From assembly GCA_947600345.1 (NCBI GenBank), contig CANQGC010000078.1, forward strand, positions 1 through 10,780: a stretch of DNA of 10,780 bases, written 5' to 3'. The first letter of the stretch is position 1, and the number at the start of each line of letters is the position of its first letter. A model generated the notes under the pieces. The model saw only the letters and a program-made list of their open reading frames with translations. It ran no database searches and was not told the origin of the DNA. This document shows positions 1-7,437 of the stretch, in pieces. Both the position numbers and the translations under genes were made by a program. The DNA is from an uncultured Clostridia bacterium (GTDB lineage: Bacteria; Bacillota; Clostridia; Christensenellales; Aristaeellaceae).

Positions 1-891
1 TACGCCGCCGGCCTGCTCGCGGCCAAGAGCGAGGCCATGGAGGAACTGCTGCGCGATGAGATCACCGAGCTCAGCGACGAGGAGCTGCAGGCCGCCTACG
101 ACGACAAGGTCAGCGAGCAGCAGAGCAGCTTCACCGACGGCAGCTCCTTCGAGAACGCCATGACGGGGGACGACGAGGTCGTATGCTGGATCCCGGACGG
201 CTACCGCACCGTCAAGCACATCCTGATCAAGCCCGACGACGAAACCCAGCAGGCCTACAGCGACGCCGCGACCGCGCTCAGCGACGCCGAGGACAACATC
301 GATTCGCTCAACGACGAGCTCGCCTCCGCCAACGACGATACCGTCGAGGACGGGGAGCGCACCGCCGAGGAGATTCAGGCGGACATCGACGCCGCCGAGG
401 CCGGACTGCCCGATCTGGAGGCCGCCGAGGCCGACGCCGCCCAGGCCTGCCTGGACGCGGTGAAGGACACCACGGACGATATCTACAGCCGCCTGGAGGC
501 CGGGGAGAGCTTTGAGGATCTGATGGACGAGCTGGGCGAGGATCCTGGCATGCAGAACGAGCCCACCAAGAGCCGCGGCTACTACGTAAGCTCCGAGTCT
601 ACCAACTGGGAGGCCAACTTCCGCGACGCCGCGATGGCGCTCAACCAGGTGGGCGATTATACCACCGAGCCCGTGGTCAGCGGCAGCGGCGTGCACATCA
701 TCATGTACACCGGCGATGTGGCCGGCGGCGAGGTGCCGCTGGAGGACGTGCACGACGCCCTCTACGACGAGGCGCTGGAGACCGCCAAGCAGGACCACGC
801 CACCGAGACCATCGACGGCTGGGTCGAGGAAGTCAACCCGACCTACGACGTCGACGCCTTCGAGGCCGCCGTCACCGGCGCGGAGGACTGA
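1..891 (+). CDS. Parvulin-type peptidyl-prolyl isomerase (PrsA/SurA-like foldase), 5' end outside window
   Basis: The frame is open from base 1, so the N-terminus (signal sequence and chaperone region) lies upstream; 296 codons are visible. Parvulin proteins catalyse cis-trans isomerisation of prolyl bonds and fold exported proteins. The PPIase domain starts at codon 71 with VKHILIKPDD and resumes near codon 162 with the helix LEAGESFEDLMDELGEDPGM. It continues through a short RGYYV strand and ends with GSGVHIIMYTGDV near codons 227-238. Between the first strand and the helix lies an insert of about 75 residues, rich in Ala, Asp and Glu, that looks like a helical hairpin or coiled coil. The whole visible protein is very acidic, unlike typical lysine-rich PrsA. 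The family call is firm; whether it is a lipoprotein cannot be seen. Confidence 0.85.
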   Translation, partial: YAAGLLAAKSEAMEELLRDEITELSDEELQAAYDDKVSEQQSSFTDGSSFENAMTGDDEVVCWIPDGYRTVKHILIKPDDETQQAYSDAATALSDAEDNIDSLNDELASANDDTVEDGERTAEEIQADIDAAEAGLPDLEAAEADAAQACLDAVKDTTDDIYSRLEAGESFEDLMDELGEDPGMQNEPTKSRGYYVSSESTNWEANFRDAAMALNQVGDYTTEPVVSGSGVHIIMYTGDVAGGEVPLEDVHDALYDEALETAKQDHATETIDGWVEEVNPTYDVDAFEAAVTGAED

Positions 892-911
892 TTCAGAGTC
901 GAGCATAATTC

Positions 912-941
912 AGAGGCCGCCCCATTTGGGGCGGCCTCTTT
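912..941 (+). terminator. Intrinsic terminator after the parvulin gene
   Basis: A perfect 12-bp stem (912-923 with 928-939) closes on an ATTT loop, and the stem's own final T is followed by two more (940-941). It lies 20 bases after the foldase stop codon. The T-tract is short, but stem strength and position support termination of the plus-strand gene. It also sits between convergent genes; on the minus strand the bases after the stem are not T-rich. Confidence 0.75.
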
Positions 942-980
942 ACATCCAAGGGGAGGCGGATCGCGGCCCCTCCGGGAGGC

Positions 981-2252
981 TCAGCCTTCGCCGGAGGGGT
1001 TGGACGCATCGCCTTCGGGCGGCGCGGCGTCCGGGGCGCGATCCTTCGGGGCGAAGCGCTCCGAGATGGCGTCGGAGACGCGGTCGATCAGCGCGGAGAC
1101 GCGGGCGCTTCCCTCGCTGATGCTCTGGCTGAGCTCGCGCATCGCGGGGTGGTTCATCAGCGATTCATACAGGCTGGCGTTGCTCGCGCGCACCATCTCC
1201 ATCAGCAGCCGCAGCAGCATCCGCTTCTGCTCGGGATAGATCGAGGCGGCCTCCGCCAGCTTCCGAAGCCCGCCGCCGCGCAGCAGCTTCTCGGGCAGCT
1301 CGTCGGTGAGCTCCGCGCCGGTGGATTCCAGAACGTCGAACAGCGCGCTGACGAACGCCTTGCGCTGGTCGTTGCTCATGCCGTCGATCCACTCCCGCAG
1401 GGCGTTGTCCATGACGATGCTCGTGGCGCTGCGCCGGCTGGCGTAGACGAAGTCGCCGCCCATCACCTGCCAGAACATGGCGTCGTGCTGGAACAGACCG
1501 GACATGCGGCTCCGGACGATGCGGTAGTCGTCCCCGTGGTTGAGCAGCATGCCCACGATGGAGGACTCCGGCACGACCTTCAGGCTGTGGCGCTTCACGC
1601 GCTCGTAGCGCCCGGCGTCGCGGATGTCGAAGCAGAAGCCCGGGCCGTCGAAGTCGTAGACGAAGCGGATGTCCCGACAGCGCTCCTCGGAGGCGCAGAG
1701 CGCCGCGTACATGGCCAGGTTGCCGCCCTTGGAGTGGCCGCAGAGGATGACCTCGCGCCCGTCCTTCGCGTCCTCCAGGTATCGAAGCGCCAGCCGCTGG
1801 GCGGGCACGCTGTCCATGAAGGACAGGTTGCAGTCCTCCCGCCATCCGGCCAGCGAGTCGTCCGTGCCGCGATAGGCGATCACCCGGGGGCCGCCGGGGA
1901 TCAGGAACGATATGGCGGTGAACTGCACGCCCTGGGCGTCGTCCACCAGGCGCTGGAAGCCGCGAACGCATACGTCCGCGAAGCGCGGAACCCGGCTCGC
2001 GCAGCGCAGCAGCCAGGCGGCGCTGGTGGTGGGGAGCACGGCCTCGGCGAGGGCGGGCTTCTCGAACGCGCCGCAGCGCTCCTCCCGGAGCGCGACCAGC
2101 CCGGCGAGGGTCAGCCCGTCCAGATTTACATCCCCCAGCTCCTCGAAGCGGTAGTAGGAGATCCAGGCGAAGATCAGCGCGTCCACGGGGTTCAGCTCCA
2201 CCCGGTCGAAGCGCAAGTCCCCGCGCCAATCCAGATAATCCAGCATGTTCAT
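981..2252 (-). CDS. DUF2974 (Mbeg1-like) alpha/beta hydrolase, putative lipase/esterase
   Basis: A 423-residue cytoplasmic-looking protein without signal peptide or membrane segments. The N-terminus (MLDYLDWRGDLRF) and the block YRGTDDSLAGWREDCNLSF (about 128-146) are typical of the DUF2974 family. The nucleophile elbow is GHSKGGNLA with Ser174. The acid is probably an Asp of YDFDGPGF (199-206), and the His is probably in FQHDAMFWQ (H256), giving a complete catalytic triad. The C-terminal part of about 150 residues is predicted helical and has no function I can assign. The start has AGGAGA nine bases upstream; a second ATG two codons downstream is possible. The gene has its own promoter and converges on the parvulin gene. 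The substrate is unknown; lipase-like activity is inferred only from the fold. Confidence 0.85.
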   Translation of the reverse strand: MNMLDYLDWRGDLRFDRVELNPVDALIFAWISYYRFEELGDVNLDGLTLAGLVALREERCGAFEKPALAEAVLPTTSAAWLLRCASRVPRFADVCVRGFQRLVDDAQGVQFTAISFLIPGGPRVIAYRGTDDSLAGWREDCNLSFMDSVPAQRLALRYLEDAKDGREVILCGHSKGGNLAMYAALCASEERCRDIRFVYDFDGPGFCFDIRDAGRYERVKRHSLKVVPESSIVGMLLNHGDDYRIVRSRMSGLFQHDAMFWQVMGGDFVYASRRSATSIVMDNALREWIDGMSNDQRKAFVSALFDVLESTGAELTDELPEKLLRGGGLRKLAEAASIYPEQKRMLLRLLMEMVRASNASLYESLMNHPAMRELSQSISEGSARVSALIDRVSDAISERFAPKDRAPDAAPPEGDASNPSGEG

Positions 2253-2286
2253 AGCTCAACTCTCCTCAAGTGGTGCGTCTTCTCCC

Positions 2287-2316
2287 ATGATACCATAGCG
2301 CGCGCATACATGTAAA
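2287..2316 (-). promoter_or_regulatory. Sigma-A-type promoter for the DUF2974 gene
   Basis: Read on the minus strand: TTTACA (2316-2311), an 18-base spacer, then TATCAT (2292-2287). Each box matches the consensus at 5 of 6 positions. Predicted transcription would start near 2280, giving a leader of about 28 bases that contains the ribosome site. The -35 box lies inside a 20-bp tandem duplication. Confidence 0.6.
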
Positions 2317-2347
2317 GCGGGGCCCACAGATGTAGAGCGGGACCCGC
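2308..2347. repeat. Imperfect 20-bp tandem duplication
   Basis: Two adjacent 20-base units, 2308-2327 and 2328-2347, share ATGTA.AGCGGG.CCC and match at 16 of 20 positions. The unit nearer the DUF2974 gene supplies TTTACA as its -35 box; the other copy has the degraded CTCTACA. Confidence 0.7.
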
Positions 2348-2352
2348 AAAGG

Positions 2353-2380
2353 GAAGCCGAAGGTCTATGCCTTCGGCTTC
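2353..2380 (-). terminator. Hairpin overlapping the stop codon of the Nudix gene
   Basis: A perfect 11-bp stem (2353-2363 with 2370-2380) has a six-base loop that contains the TAG stop codon of the Nudix gene. The upstream arm therefore encodes the last residues. Only a weak T-run (CCCTTTG) follows on the minus strand, so it may end transcription inefficiently or protect the 3' end of the mRNA. Confidence 0.5.
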
Positions 2381-2796
2381 CTGCTGTAGTACTTCTCCAC
2401 GTGCGCCAGGGCCGCGCGCAGTATCTTCTTGTCGCGCTCGTAGGTCAGGCGCTCCAGCGCCTCGCCCACGGATACCCAGCAGGCCTCGGCGATCTCCTCG
2501 GGCTGGGGGATGATTTGCTCCTGGGTGGTCACCGCCGCGAACACCACCACCAGCTTCTGGATGTCGGCTCGGATGTTGTAGCGGTTCTCCGCCCGGTAGC
2601 GGCGGTCGACCTTGACGCGGATGCCGGTCTCCTCAAAGACCTCGCGCTCAGCGGTGTGGCTCTCCAGCTCGCCGGGCTCCATGTGGCCCTTGGGGAAGGA
2701 GATGTGCCTGCCCCGGGCGTGCCGGATCAGCAGCACGTTCCAGGCATCGCCACTCCAGCGGAACACCACCGCGCCGCAGGATTTCTCATACTTCAT
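2365..2796 (-). CDS. Nudix hydrolase, bis(5'-nucleosyl)-tetraphosphatase-like
   Basis: A 143-residue single-domain protein with a complete Nudix box at residues 37-59: G37, E43, then REVFEETGI at 51-59. The glutamates of REVFEE are the expected metal ligands. The opening KSCGAVVF and the FPKGH segment before the box are typical of the asymmetrical diadenosine-tetraphosphatase-like group in Bacillota, which cleaves dinucleoside polyphosphates. Substrate prediction within Nudix is unreliable, so other nucleoside diphosphate derivatives remain possible. GGAGG lies five bases before the ATG. The gene starts 21 bases after the mrp stop codon and is almost certainly cotranscribed with it. Confidence 0.9.
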   Translation of the reverse strand: MKYEKSCGAVVFRWSGDAWNVLLIRHARGRHISFPKGHMEPGELESHTAEREVFEETGIRVKVDRRYRAENRYNIRADIQKLVVVFAAVTTQEQIIPQPEEIAEACWVSVGEALERLTYERDKKILRAALAHVEKYYSRKPKA

Positions 2797-2817
2797 TTGC
2801 GCCTCCGTGCTCGCCGC

Positions 2818-3645
2818 TCAGAGCGCGGCGATGGCGCCGGCGACGTCCTCCAGCCAGTTTCCGTCGAACATCTCCACCATGCCGGCGTCGCAGGCGGCGG
2901 CCAGCGCGGGATCCATCGGCAGCTTCGCGGTCAGCGGGATGCCGAGGCGCGCGGCGATCTCATCCACGTGGCTCGGGCCGAAGATGTGGTGCTCCGCGCC
3001 GCAGTCCGGGCACTTGAAGTAGGACATGTTCTCGATCACGCCCAGCACCGGCACGTTCATCATCTGCGCCATGCGCACGGCCTTCTCCACGATCATGCCC
3101 ACCAGCTCCTGGGGGGAGGTCACGATCAGTATGCCGTCCAGCGGCAGCGACTGGAACACCGTCAGCGGCACGTCGCCCGTTCCCGGAGGCATGTCCACAA
3201 ACATGAAGTCCACGTCGCCCCACATCACGTCCGTCCAGAACTGCTTCACCGTGCCGGCGATGATCGGGCCGCGCCAGACCACCGGGTCGGTTTCGTTCTC
3301 CAGCATCAGGTTCAGGGAGACCAGCTTCACGCCCGTGGTCGATACCGCGGGGATGATGCCGTCGTCCGTCGCGCCCAGCATGCCGTGGATGCCGAAGGCC
3401 TTGGGGATGGACGGCCCGGTGATGTCGGCGTCCAGGATCGCGGCGCTCGCGCCCCGGCGGCGCATGGTGACGGCCATCAGGCTGGTGACCAGGCTCTTGC
3501 CCACGCCGCCCTTGCCGCTCACCACGCCGATCACGCGCTTCACGTTGCTGTGGGCGTTGGCGGGCGCGCGGAAGTCCGGCGCCTTGTCCCGGCTGGGGCA
3601 GTTCTCGCCGCAGCTGGAGCAATCGTGATTACAATTCTCGCTCAT
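2818..3645 (-). CDS. mrp: Mrp/NBP35 (ApbC) family P-loop ATPase, iron-sulfur cluster carrier
   Basis: A 275-residue cytosolic ATPase of the MinD/Mrp class. The deviant Walker A motif is SGKGGVGKS (43-51), followed by LDADITGPSIP and VDMPPGTGD. A CPDC motif (C212, C215) is the expected dimer-bridging 4Fe-4S site. The N-terminus carries C5, C9, C12 and C16 in a compact cluster, as in NBP35-type proteins. Such proteins bind and hand over Fe-S clusters to apo-enzymes. I chose the ATG at 3645 because GAGGT lies eight bases upstream. The in-frame ATG at 3660 has no ribosome site and would lie only about 14 bases from the predicted transcription start. It is the first gene of a two-gene unit with the Nudix hydrolase. 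Confidence 0.93.
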   Translation of the reverse strand: MSENCNHDCSSCGENCPSRDKAPDFRAPANAHSNVKRVIGVVSGKGGVGKSLVTSLMAVTMRRRGASAAILDADITGPSIPKAFGIHGMLGATDDGIIPAVSTTGVKLVSLNLMLENETDPVVWRGPIIAGTVKQFWTDVMWGDVDFMFVDMPPGTGDVPLTVFQSLPLDGILIVTSPQELVGMIVEKAVRMAQMMNVPVLGVIENMSYFKCPDCGAEHHIFGPSHVDEIAARLGIPLTAKLPMDPALAAACDAGMVEMFDGNWLEDVAGAIAAL

Positions 3646-3680
3646 CGTATCCGACCTCATTCCGAAAAATACTCTATCCT

Positions 3681-3709
3681 ATGATAGCGCTATGCACAAC
3701 CAAAGTCAA
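3681..3709 (-). promoter_or_regulatory. Promoter of the mrp-Nudix unit
   Basis: Read on the minus strand: TTGACT (3709-3704), a 17-base spacer, then TATCAT (3686-3681). Both boxes match the housekeeping consensus at 5 of 6 positions with ideal spacing. The expected transcription start near 3674 gives a leader of about 29 bases that includes GAGGT. This supports the start codon at 3645. Confidence 0.75.
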
Positions 3710-3710
3710 G

Positions 3711-3838
3711 CAATTTTGCGCGATTTTTGCGAAAGGATGCAAAAGTGTTGCAAGAGGAATATCCCAAAATTATCCAATGAATTAAATATTTTTGTCAAAG
3801 ATTTGAGATATAATTGATATATAAATGCAATAAAGGAG
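3711..3838 (+). promoter_or_regulatory. AT-rich promoter island and ribosome site of the amidase gene
   Basis: This stretch is strikingly AT-rich against the GC-rich genes. It contains TATAAT at 3809-3814 and TTGTCA at 3792-3797, but these are only 11 bases apart and cannot be partners. No good -35 box lies 17 bases before TATAAT, so the true promoter is undecided and could use an alternative sigma factor. AGGAG at 3834-3838 is the ribosome site. It is nine bases from the ATG at 3848 but only three from the ATG at 3842, which favours 3848. Repeated TTTTGCG and TTGCAA words occur at 3714-3753. Confidence 0.4.
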
Positions 3839-3847
3839 CGAATGGCG

Positions 3848-5050
3848 ATGAAGAGGTTCCGATTACGCGCGGTGGGAGCGCTGCTGGCGGCGCTCGTGCT
3901 CTGCACGGCCCTCGCGGGCACGGCGGAGGCGGGCGCGAAGCGCGCGAGCGGACTGATGCAGGAGGGGGACACGGTGGACTTTGGGCCGGTCTTCCGCGGC
4001 ATACCGGTCTCCAACATCCTTTGGAGCAGCCAGGAGCAGAGCGTCTGCGCGATCGACGAGGGCCGGCTCGAGGCGGTCTCGCCGGGGCAGACGGTCATAT
4101 CGGCGGGCTACGGCGGAAGGGTGGCCAGTTGCGGCGTGGCGGTGCTGCCCCTGGAGTTGACCGTGCCGCTGGGGCAGATCGTATCGCTGCCCTCGGTGGG
4201 CCGGGAGCGCTACTACATCGAGGACGGCCATATCGCCGCGGTGAGCAGGGACGGTCGTGTGATCGGCCTGGCGGAGGGCGACACGCGGCTGGGCGTCTCC
4301 TGCGGCAAGCAGCGGAGAATCGTGCAGGTGCATGTGACGGAGGGCGGCAGCGCGAACCTGCTGCAGGGGAACCTGCTGAAGGGCCTGCGGATCGGCATCG
4401 ATCCGGGGCACCAGGGCACGGCCAACTCGGAGCGCGAGCGCGTATCGCCCGTCGGCAGCGACACGAAGGCGAAGGTTTCCAGCGGAACCCAGGGCGTGGA
4501 CTCCGGCATTCCGGAGCACGAGACGAACCTGTCCATCGCGATCAAGCTTCGCGACGCGCTGGATACCCTGGGCGCGCAGGTGTACATGACGCGGGAGAGC
4601 GCGGACGTCAACATCTCCAACATCGAGCGCGCCAGGAAGATGAGCGAGCTGAACGTGGATCTCGTGCTGCGGCTGCACTGCAACGGCAACAACAACCCGT
4701 CTGACAGCGGCATGGACGTGTACGCGCGCAAGACCTGCGCCTACGCCGGGAAGGATCCCGCCCGGGCGCAGCGGCTGCTGGAGAGCGAGAAGCGCGCGGC
4801 GGAGCTTGTGCTCGATGAGATGGTCGCGGCCACGGGCGGGAAGCGCAACGCCGTGCACTTCACCGACAAGTATACGATGAACAACTGGTCCACCGTGCCC
4901 TGCCTGCTGGTGGAGATGGGCTACCTCACGAATTCCGGCGAGGATGCGCTGCTCAACGACGACACGTACCAGGAGCGCATCGCCCAGGGCCTGGTCAACG
5001 CCGTGTGCCTGTACGCGGGCCGGGATCGCGCCTACAGCTATGGAAACTGA
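3848..5050 (+). CDS. Secreted N-acetylmuramoyl-L-alanine amidase (Amidase_3) with N-terminal Ig-like domains
   Basis: A 400-residue exported zinc amidase that cleaves the bond between muramic acid and the stem peptide of peptidoglycan. Residues 1-29 form a Sec signal peptide (basic start, hydrophobic core, cleavage near AEA). No lipobox is present. Two Big2-like repeats follow: about 40-100 (WSSQEQSVCAID...AVSPGQTVISAGY) and about 103-163 (HIAAVSRDGRVIGLAEGDTRL). They probably bind wall polymers. The catalytic domain runs from 178 to 392. Zinc ligands are H188 (IDPGHQG), E225 (EHETN) and H277 (LRLHCNG), with catalytic E356 (LLVEMGYL). About 35 residues, including a Ser/Gly/Lys-rich loop, separate H188 from E225. 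The ATG at 3848 is chosen over 3842 for ribosome-site spacing. CwlD, CwlC and AmiC belong to the same superfamily. Confidence 0.92.
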   Translation: MKRFRLRAVGALLAALVLCTALAGTAEAGAKRASGLMQEGDTVDFGPVFRGIPVSNILWSSQEQSVCAIDEGRLEAVSPGQTVISAGYGGRVASCGVAVLPLELTVPLGQIVSLPSVGRERYYIEDGHIAAVSRDGRVIGLAEGDTRLGVSCGKQRRIVQVHVTEGGSANLLQGNLLKGLRIGIDPGHQGTANSERERVSPVGSDTKAKVSSGTQGVDSGIPEHETNLSIAIKLRDALDTLGAQVYMTRESADVNISNIERARKMSELNVDLVLRLHCNGNNNPSDSGMDVYARKTCAYAGKDPARAQRLLESEKRAAELVLDEMVAATGGKRNAVHFTDKYTMNNWSTVPCLLVEMGYLTNSGEDALLNDDTYQERIAQGLVNAVCLYAGRDRAYSYGN

Positions 5051-5065
5051 ACCGGGAAGACGCGG

Positions 5066-5111
5066 CATGGAGAAGGGGCCGTCCTCAATGGACGGCCCCT
5101 TCTCCATGTTT
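5066..5111 (+). terminator. Strong intrinsic terminator after the amidase gene
   Basis: A perfect 19-bp stem (5066-5084 with 5090-5108) has a TCAAT loop and is followed by TTTG. It lies 15 bases after the amidase stop codon, between convergent genes. On the minus strand no T-run follows, so any effect on the racemase operon would rest on the stem alone. Confidence 0.8.
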
Positions 5112-5161
5112 GTGCCTTTGCATCCTTCGCTGGCTGCCGCGCAGAGGCCCGCTTCCCGCGC

Positions 5162-5968
5162 TCAGAGTTCGAGCGTGCCCCGGCGGACGAGGCGCACCGG
5201 GCCGCGAATCGAGAGCGCCCGGACGCGGCCCGCCTCGAATTCGGCGCGCACGCGGATGGTTCCGCCCGGCTGGGCGACGGCAAAGGCGGCGCTGCGCCCG
5301 GAGCGCATCGCCGCGCAGGCGCCCTGGGCGGCGGTGCCGCTGGCGCAGCCGTGCTCCCAAACCGAGCTTCCGGTGGCGCGCACGTAGACCAGCGGCCGCA
5401 TGGACGCGCCGTCCCGCGCGGTCAGCAGCAGGCCCAGCGCATCCGCCCCGAGCTTTGCGCAGAGCCCCGGCAGCAGCGCCTCGGCCTCGGCGGGCGCGAG
5501 GGAATCCTCCGGCACGATCAGGTGGGCGATGCCCGGGAAGCGCACCAGCGGCGCGCTTTCGCCGTTCGGCAGGGCGACTTCCTCGAAGCCCTCCGGCAGG
5601 GGCATGCCGATCGTTCCCCGGAAGCCGGACTCGCTCTCGCGCTCGATCTCGCAGCGCACGACGCCGTCCGCTCCGGACACCTCCAGCGCGCAGTCCGCGC
5701 GCGCGCCCACGGCCAGCCCGCCGTCCAGCGCGTGCAGCGCCGCCGCCGATATGCTGGCGTTCCCGCAGAACTCGCCGCCCATCATCTGCAGGCGCAGCTG
5801 CGCGCCGGGCAGCGCCGCCGCCTCCAGGAAGCCCACCTGCTCCGCGCCGAGGCCGGGGTCCGCCATCAGCCGGGAGGCGACGGCGCCCTGCGCCTCCCGC
5901 GGGACGGGGGAGGTGACCAGTATGGTGATGTTGCCGCTCGGGTCGAGCTTGGCGTAGTTCAGCTTCAT
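5162..5968 (-). CDS. CntK-like cofactor-independent amino acid (histidine) racemase, DapF fold
   Basis: A 268-residue enzyme of the diaminopimelate-epimerase fold. Two catalytic cysteines are visible: C68 in GGEFCGNAS and C208 in WEHGCASGTA, which act as the acid/base pair. The canonical DapF opening (GLGNDF) is absent; instead the protein reads KLDPSGNITILV. That segment, with EQVGFLE, EFCGNA, WEHGCASGT and QPGGTI, matches what I recall of Staphylococcus CntK, the histidine racemase of staphylopine synthesis, whose cysteines fall at about 72 and 210. A related DapF-fold histidine racemase is known from Fusobacterium. The ligand is therefore probably histidine or a similar amino acid, not DAP. 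It is the last gene of the ABC operon, 19 bases after the ATPase gene. Only a weak GAGG lies upstream, 12 bases from the ATG. Substrate is inferred by recalled motifs only. Confidence 0.8.
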   Translation of the reverse strand: MKLNYAKLDPSGNITILVTSPVPREAQGAVASRLMADPGLGAEQVGFLEAAALPGAQLRLQMMGGEFCGNASISAAALHALDGGLAVGARADCALEVSGADGVVRCEIERESESGFRGTIGMPLPEGFEEVALPNGESAPLVRFPGIAHLIVPEDSLAPAEAEALLPGLCAKLGADALGLLLTARDGASMRPLVYVRATGSSVWEHGCASGTAAQGACAAMRSGRSAAFAVAQPGGTIRVRAEFEAGRVRALSIRGPVRLVRRGTLEL

Positions 5969-5987
5969 GTTGGATGCGCGCCTCGCG

Positions 5988-6749
5988 TCAGTTGAAGCGG
6001 GACAGGAACTGGATCGTGCGCTCCTGCCGCGGGTTGTTGATGATGTTGTAGGGATTGCCCTCCTCCACGATCACGCCGCCGTCCATGAAGATCACGTGGT
6101 CGGAGACGTCCCGAGCGAAGCTCATCTCGTGGGTGACGATCACCATCGTCATGTGCTCGGCTGCCAGCTCGCGGATGACGTGCAGGATCTCGCCGGTGAG
6201 CTCCGGGTCGAGGGCCGAGGTCGGCTCGTCGAAGAAGAGCATCTTCGGCTTCATCGCCAGCGCCCGGGCGATGGACACGCGCTGCTGCTGGCCGCCGCTG
6301 AGCTGGTAGGGGTAGGCGTCCTCCTTGTCGGACAGGCCCATCTTCCCGAGCAGCTCCCGCGCCTCCTGAACCACCTGCTCCTTCGGGCGCTTCTGGATCA
6401 GCGTCGGGGCCTCGCACACGTTGCGCAGCACCGAGTAGTGGGGGAAGAGGTTGAAGTTCTGGAACACCAGACCGTAGGATTCGCGGATGGACTTGAGCTC
6501 CCGCGCGGAGGCGTAGACCGACTTGCCGCCGGTGTCCCGCGCCGCGTACTTGCCCAGGTAGATCAAATCGCCGCCGTCCATGGTCTCCAGCAGCGTCGCG
6601 CAGCGCAGCAGCGTGCTCTTGCCGCTGCCCGACGGGCCGATGATGGACACCACCTGGCCCTCGTTCACGCTGAGGGAGATGTCGTTGAGCACGTGCAAAT
6701 CCCCGAAGCTCTTGCGGATGTGGTTGATTTCGAGTATCTTGTTGGCCAT
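5988..6749 (-). CDS. Polar amino acid ABC transporter ATP-binding protein (GlnQ/HisP/ArtP family)
   Basis: A 253-residue cytoplasmic ATPase that powers the importer. Motifs are complete: Walker A GPSGSGKST (38-46), Q-loop Q97, signature LSGGQQQR (150-157), Walker B MLFFDEPTSALDPE (170-183) and switch H207 (THEMSFARD). Length and the ending RTIQFLSRF are typical of the polar-amino-acid class (3.A.1.3). AGGAGG lies eight bases before the start and overlaps the end of the permease gene; the gap is only 13 bases, so translation is probably coupled. It is the third gene of the operon. Confidence 0.95.
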   Translation of the reverse strand: MANKILEINHIRKSFGDLHVLNDISLSVNEGQVVSIIGPSGSGKSTLLRCATLLETMDGGDLIYLGKYAARDTGGKSVYASARELKSIRESYGLVFQNFNLFPHYSVLRNVCEAPTLIQKRPKEQVVQEARELLGKMGLSDKEDAYPYQLSGGQQQRVSIARALAMKPKMLFFDEPTSALDPELTGEILHVIRELAAEHMTMVIVTHEMSFARDVSDHVIFMDGGVIVEEGNPYNIINNPRQERTIQFLSRFN

Positions 6750-6762
6750 ATTCGCGTCCTCC

Positions 6763-7410
6763 TCAGCGGTAGTAGTTGAGCCGCTTCTCGATGCGGGCCA
6801 TCACCCAGGCCACCAGGGCGTTGAACACGAAGTAGAACACGCCCGCGATCAGGAAGGGGGTGAAGCTCGATTGGGAGTTGGCGATCTGCTTGCCGATGGT
6901 GAACATCTCCTGGTAGGCCACGGCGAAGGCGATGGACGTATCCTTGACCAGCGTGATGACCTCGTTCGTCACCGGCGGCACCACGCGCTTGACCACCTGG
7001 GGGAGGATGATGCGCATAAAGGTCTGCACCTTGCTGTAGCCCAGCACCTCGGCCGCCTCGTACTGGCCGATGGGCATGGATTCGATGCCGGCGCGGTAGA
7101 TCTCCGCAAAGTAGGCGGCGTAGTTGATCGAGTAGGCGATCACCACGGGGATCAGCTTGTTGCGCGCCACGCTCGCGCCGAAGAGGTAGAAGGGGCCGTA
7201 GGTCACGGCCAGTAGCTGAAGCATCAGCGGCGTGCCGCGCAGGATCGATATGAACACCGACGCCGCGCCGCGCACGGGCTTGACCTTGCTCATGCGCAGC
7301 AGGGCGATGATCATGCCCAGCGGCAGCGAGAACAGCAGCGTCAGGAAGAAGATGCTCAGCGTGTGCCCCAGGCCCTCGCTCATCTTCTGGATCATGGTGG
7401 TCAGGGTCAT
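6763..7410 (-). CDS. Polar amino acid ABC transporter permease (HisM/GlnP family)
   Basis: A 215-residue inner-membrane protein with about five transmembrane segments. It carries the RGTPLMLQL signature near residue 58 and the cytoplasmic coupling helix (EAA loop) in GQYEAAEVLGYSKVQTF near 118-134, the site where the ATPase docks. There is only one permease gene, so the channel is probably a homodimer. Ribosome site GAGGG lies nine bases before the ATG. It follows the binding-protein gene by 109 bases that hold two hairpins, and precedes the ATPase gene by 13 bases. Confidence 0.94.
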   Translation of the reverse strand: MTLTTMIQKMSEGLGHTLSIFFLTLLFSLPLGMIIALLRMSKVKPVRGAASVFISILRGTPLMLQLLAVTYGPFYLFGASVARNKLIPVVIAYSINYAAYFAEIYRAGIESMPIGQYEAAEVLGYSKVQTFMRIILPQVVKRVVPPVTNEVITLVKDTSIAFAVAYQEMFTIGKQIANSQSSFTPFLIAGVFYFVFNALVAWVMARIEKRLNYYR

Positions 7411-7437
7411 AGATGTTTTCCCTCATTTACGCAGGCG

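Noticed and set aside
1149..2315. Long plus-strand open frames opposite the DUF2974, mrp, amidase and MATE genes
   Set aside because: They arise because GC-rich codons suppress stops on the opposite strand. They show His/Arg/Ala-rich low-complexity translations, no ribosome sites and no domains.
3643..3660. Start of mrp at 3660
   Set aside because: The ATG at 3660 lacks a ribosome site and is very close to the predicted transcription start. The ATG at 3645 has GAGGT at proper distance.
5162..5968. Canonical diaminopimelate epimerase (DapF)
   Set aside because: The fold and both cysteines agree, but the DapF GLGNDF start is missing and the motifs match the CntK-like group better. There are also no lysine-pathway neighbours.
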